Assembly: GCF_015182285.1 (NCBI RefSeq)
Contig: NZ_PRDM01000004.1
Span: 62,001-126,000 of the forward strand
DNA length: 64,000 nucleotides
Direction: 5' to 3'
Source of the DNA: Flavobacterium hungaricum
GTDB lineage: Bacteria; Bacteroidota; Bacteroidia; Flavobacteriales; Flavobacteriaceae
The notes below the pieces were generated by a model, which was not told the DNA's origin, searched no databases, and worked only from the letters and a program-made list of their open reading frames with translations. This document shows, in pieces, positions 61,564 through 64,000 of the stretch. Both the position numbers and the translations under genes were made by a program. Each line of letters begins with the position of its first letter. Positions within the stretch are counted from its first letter, which is position 1.

Positions 61564-62745
61564 TTACGATACTTTCTGTTTCGAATACTTTCTTTTCCAA
61601 TATAAAAGATAGGCAATCCCTAGAATCAACACCAAAATGTCTATTTTCATTATCTGAGGAATCCTCATAATTTGATCGCTATAATAACTTCCCCCAAGTA
61701 ACGCGCCTAATCCAATTCCCACTTCCATAGAAATATACATGGTTGCAATTGCTTTTCCTCGATGTGCAGGATCACTTAAATCAATAGTCCACGCATTGAT
61801 GGCCGGCGATAAAATACCCGCTCCCATTCCATAAAGTGACGCTCCTGCTAAAAGTATCGTTATACTTTCTCCAATACTAATTACTAAAAGAGCAGCCGCA
61901 ATTACAATCATTCCCGCAAGTATAACGTTTACACGCCCGTGTCTGTCCGAAACCTTTCCGGCACCAAATCTCACCATAACTGAGGCAATGGTAAAAGCAG
62001 TAAAAAACACGCCTTTATTTTCTGCACCAAGATGTTCACTCCAGTCGGGAATCAAAGTCAAAACCAAACCATAAGCCGTATAAGAGAAAAAAGTTATGAT
62101 TCCTGCAGGAAGTGCACCAATATCTATAATATCTTTTCGACTGATTAAAAACATCGATTTCTGGAGTTTTTCTTTTTCAACCAAAGTCTCTTTCATGTTC
62201 ATCACAATTACAATTGATAAAAAAGCAAGAAACGACGAACTATAAAACATAATATCAATTCCGTAAGCATTAACCACCATACCACCCAATGCAGGTCCTA
62301 AAGCGCCGCCAATACTAAAACACAATCCGTGCATACCAAGCCCTTCTCCCCAACGTTCCCTCGGAATAATATCAGCTACATAAGCAGAGGTTGCAGTAGG
62401 CTTAAATCCTGTGGAAAAACCATGAACGAGACGTAAAAAAAGAAATCCTGCAACTGAACTTAATATTGGATATAAAAACCCGCAAATAAGACAGACCACA
62501 GATCCTACAGCCATTACAGGAACGCGTCCCCATTTATCGGTAAGTTTACCGCTAAACGGGCGCGAAATTGCCGCGGTAAGAGTAAACAGCGAAATAATGA
62601 ATCCTTTATACTCCGCGCCTCCTAAACTGCTTAAATAGTTCGGAAGCTCTGGAATTATCATATTAAAGCTTGACGAGAATAAAAGCGAACTCAAACAAAG
62701 CAAAATAAATTGCAGTGTATAAATAGATTTTGATTTTTGTGACAT
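61564..62745 (-). CDS. Major facilitator superfamily transporter
   Basis: A 393-residue membrane protein with 12 hydrophobic helices in two halves. The MFS loop motif is GKLTDKWGRVPVM (about residues 65-77) and its second-half counterpart GKVSDRHGRVNVI (about 265). The motif-C-like GGALGPALGG in helix 5 is found in exporters of the drug:proton antiporter type. Substrate unknown; single-gene unit next to the tRNA cluster. Confidence 0.9.
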   Translation of the reverse strand: MSQKSKSIYTLQFILLCLSSLLFSSSFNMIIPELPNYLSSLGGAEYKGFIISLFTLTAAISRPFSGKLTDKWGRVPVMAVGSVVCLICGFLYPILSSVAGFLFLRLVHGFSTGFKPTATSAYVADIIPRERWGEGLGMHGLCFSIGGALGPALGGMVVNAYGIDIMFYSSSFLAFLSIVIVMNMKETLVEKEKLQKSMFLISRKDIIDIGALPAGIITFFSYTAYGLVLTLIPDWSEHLGAENKGVFFTAFTIASVMVRFGAGKVSDRHGRVNVILAGMIVIAAALLVISIGESITILLAGASLYGMGAGILSPAINAWTIDLSDPAHRGKAIATMYISMEVGIGLGALLGGSYYSDQIMRIPQIMKIDILVLILGIAYLLYWKRKYSKQKVS

Positions 62746-62799
62746 TCTCCGACTGTTTGATAAAGTTTTTAAAAATCTGAAGATCGGGTTAGATTTTTA

Positions 62800-62835
62800 T
62801 TAAAACAAAAAAGCCACTCGATTTGAGTGGCTTTT
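62800..62835 (-). terminator. Rho-independent terminator of the tRNA cluster
   Basis: A perfect 11-bp stem, AAAAGCCACTC against GAGTGGCTTTT, followed on the minus strand by TTTTTTGTTTT, 5 bases past tRNA-Arg. Confidence 0.9.
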
Positions 62836-62839
62836 GATG

Positions 62840-62913
62840 TGATCCCAGAAGGATTCGAACCTTCGACCTACGCATTAGAAGTGCGTTGCTCTATCCAGCT
62901 GAGCTATGGAACC
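62840..62913 (-). tRNA. tRNA-Arg (anticodon TCT)
   Basis: A 74-nt cloverleaf on the minus strand: acceptor GGTTCCA pairs with TGGGATC (two G-U pairs), discriminator A, anticodon loop CTTCTAA, T-loop GGTTCGAATC. CCA is not encoded. Confidence 0.96.
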
Positions 62914-62954
62914 AAAATAAAGTTTTTTATATTGAAAAAACTATCAAAAAACAG

Positions 62955-63029
62955 TCGGGGTGGCAGGATTCGAACCTGCGGCCTCCTGCTCCCAAAGCAG
63001 GCGCGATAACCGGGCTACGCTACACCCCG
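62955..63029 (-). tRNA. tRNA-Pro (anticodon TGG)
   Basis: A 75-nt cloverleaf on the minus strand: acceptor CGGGGTG pairs with CACCCCG, discriminator A, anticodon loop TTTGGGA, T-loop GGTTCGAATC. Confidence 0.96.
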
Positions 63030-63043
63030 AGGCAAAATTTAAG

Positions 63044-63127
63044 CGGAGAGACAGGGACTCGAACCCTGGCGACGGTTACCCGTCGACAGATTAGCAATCT
63101 GCTCCATTACCGCTCTGGCACCTCTCC
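63044..63127 (-). tRNA. tRNA-Ser (anticodon GCT)
   Basis: An 84-nt class II tRNA on the minus strand: acceptor GGAGAGG pairs with TCTCTCC, discriminator G, anticodon loop TTGCTAA, a long variable arm (CGACGGGTAACCGTCG) and T-loop GGTTCGAGTC. First of the three-tRNA unit. Confidence 0.96.
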
Positions 63128-63159
63128 AAGCTCAAGAAACGTGTTCTGTTTTGCGGTTG

Positions 63160-63190
63160 CAAATGTAAGACAACATTCCATATCTCACAA
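63160..63190 (-). promoter_or_regulatory. Promoter of the tRNA cluster
   Basis: On the minus strand TTG (63188-63190), 20 bases, then TACATTTG (63160-63167), an exact TAnnTTTG match, 32 bases before tRNA-Ser. Confidence 0.6.
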
Positions 63191-63310
63191 GTATTTTGAA
63201 GCTTTTTTTCAACTTTTTTTAATCTTTTTTCAAAAAGACTTCACAATCAAACAAATAGAATTAATAAAAATTTCATCTTAATTTAAAATCAGCTCGAATT
63301 AAACCAAAAT

Positions 63311-63340
63311 TTGAATTTATTCAAATAAACAGTAAATTTG
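63311..63340 (+). promoter_or_regulatory. Promoter of the thiolase gene
   Basis: TTG (63311-63313), 19 bases, then TAAATTTG (63333-63340), an exact TAnnTTTG match, 34 bases before the ATG. Confidence 0.65.
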
Positions 63341-63374
63341 CTTATTAACTATATTAACTAATATTACACAGAAC

Positions 63375-64000
63375 ATGAGCAAAAGAGTTGTTATCGTTTC
63401 TGCCGTTAGAACACCTATCGGAAGTTTCATGGGAGGTTTATCTACCGTACCCGCACCAAAATTAGGTGCTGCCGCTATTAAAGGCGCACTTCAAAAAATT
63501 AACCTAGACCCAAAATTAGTTGATGAAGTTTTTATGGGTAACGTAATTCAGGCCGGCGTTGGACAAGCGCCAGCACGCCAAGCAGCACTTTTTGCGGGCT
63601 TATCTGAAGAAGTTGCCGCTACAACCGTAAATAAAGTTTGTGCTTCTGGAATGAAAGCAGTAATGTTGGCAGCTCAGGCAATTACCTGCGGAGACGCTGC
63701 AATTGTAGTTGCCGGCGGAATGGAAAGCATGAGCTTGATTCCCCATTATGTACAAATGCGTGCTGGAAACAAATTTGGACCAGCAACAATGCTTGACGGA
63801 ATGCAGAAAGATGGTTTAACAGATGCTTACGATAACAACGCAATGGGAGTTTGCGCTGATTTATGTGCGTCTGAATACCAAATAAGCCGTGAAGAACAAG
63901 ATAATTTTGCCATTCAATCTTATGAAAAAAGCGCAAAAGCTTGGGATGCAGGAAAATTTGACAACGAAGTAGTTCCTGTAGAAGTTCCGCAAAGACGCGG
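63375..64000 (+). CDS. Acetyl-CoA C-acetyltransferase (thiolase), N-terminal part, cut by window
   Basis: The first 208 residues of a thiolase. It shows VIVSAVRTPIGSF at the start, the covalent-intermediate cysteine in NKVCASGMKAV (near residue 89) and AGGMESMS, all typical of the acetyl-CoA acetyltransferase group. Full length should be about 390 residues; the rest, with the catalytic histidine and second cysteine, lies beyond base 64000. It joins or splits acetoacetyl-CoA in fatty acid or ketone body metabolism. Divergent from the tRNA cluster. Confidence 0.95.
   Translation, partial: MSKRVVIVSAVRTPIGSFMGGLSTVPAPKLGAAAIKGALQKINLDPKLVDEVFMGNVIQAGVGQAPARQAALFAGLSEEVAATTVNKVCASGMKAVMLAAQAITCGDAAIVVAGGMESMSLIPHYVQMRAGNKFGPATMLDGMQKDGLTDAYDNNAMGVCADLCASEYQISREEQDNFAIQSYEKSAKAWDAGKFDNEVVPVEVPQRR

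Noticed and set aside
1..64000. CRISPR arrays, insertion sequences or prophage
   Set aside because: No evenly spaced direct repeats, no transposase, integrase or phage structural motifs were found in any reading frame.

Overview
The window is AT-rich DNA from a member of Bacteroidota, most likely a Flavobacterium or close relative. This rests on two SusC/SusD pairs, an ECF sigma/FecR/STN-SusC regulatory cascade, a Bacteroidota-type LptD and TamB, promoters of the Bacteroidota form (TTG, 15-21 bases, TAnnTTTG), weak Shine-Dalgarno signals, and housekeeping proteins of flavobacterial type. I see no phage, transposase, CRISPR array or rRNA. Two ends are cut: an LptD gene at base 1 and a thiolase gene at base 64000.

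Region 1 (1-14.7 kb) is mostly core genome: lptD end, ridA, then on the minus strand pfkA-gapA and a BadF-type sugar kinase with mgsA (upper/lower glycolysis plus the methylglyoxal bypass), a giant TamB, then on the plus strand tsaD-rsmE, a DUF4159 protein with a TrmH-type RNA methylase, and a secreted M43 metalloprotease lipoprotein. Region 2 (14.7-23.8 kb) holds an AI-2E transporter, a THUMP-like methyltransferase, a VanX-type dipeptidase, a CocE-type hydrolase, a fatty acid desaturase, a small HTH gene facing two tiny unknown genes, and outer membrane phospholipase A.

Region 3 (23.9-39.6 kb) is one long minus-strand nutrient-uptake locus: ECF sigma, FecR anti-sigma, STN-containing SusC, SusD, a thioredoxin-domain protein, an alpha/beta hydrolase, a DsbD-type electron conduit and an M16 peptidase. 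The mix of thiol reductants and a peptidase suggests uptake of peptides or disulfide-containing material (inference). Region 4 (39.7-49.8 kb) is a five-gene minus-strand set: a fused xanthine dehydrogenase with an extra insert, a one-haem lipoprotein, a bacterial DNase II, a phospholipase C/acid phosphatase family enzyme and XdhC. Together these could take DNA to oxidised purines (inference).

Region 5 (50-54 kb) is the strongest candidate for an undescribed system: an SGNH hydrolase, a membrane coiled-coil protein with a SPOR-like C-terminus, and a membrane protein ending in what looks like a prokaryotic YEATS (pYEATS) domain, all on one strand behind a clear promoter. Region 6 (54.2-62.7 kb) has a small beta-barrel protein, a membrane-bound AraC-type regulator, a second SusC/SusD pair and an MFS exporter. 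Region 7 (62.8-64 kb) has tRNA-Arg, tRNA-Pro and tRNA-Ser on the minus strand and the start of a thiolase gene.

Two genes (TamB and the ECF sigma factor) appear to lack any ATG, GTG or TTG where their conserved N-terminus begins, so their printed starts are conservative. All assignments come from reading motifs by eye; no database search was run.
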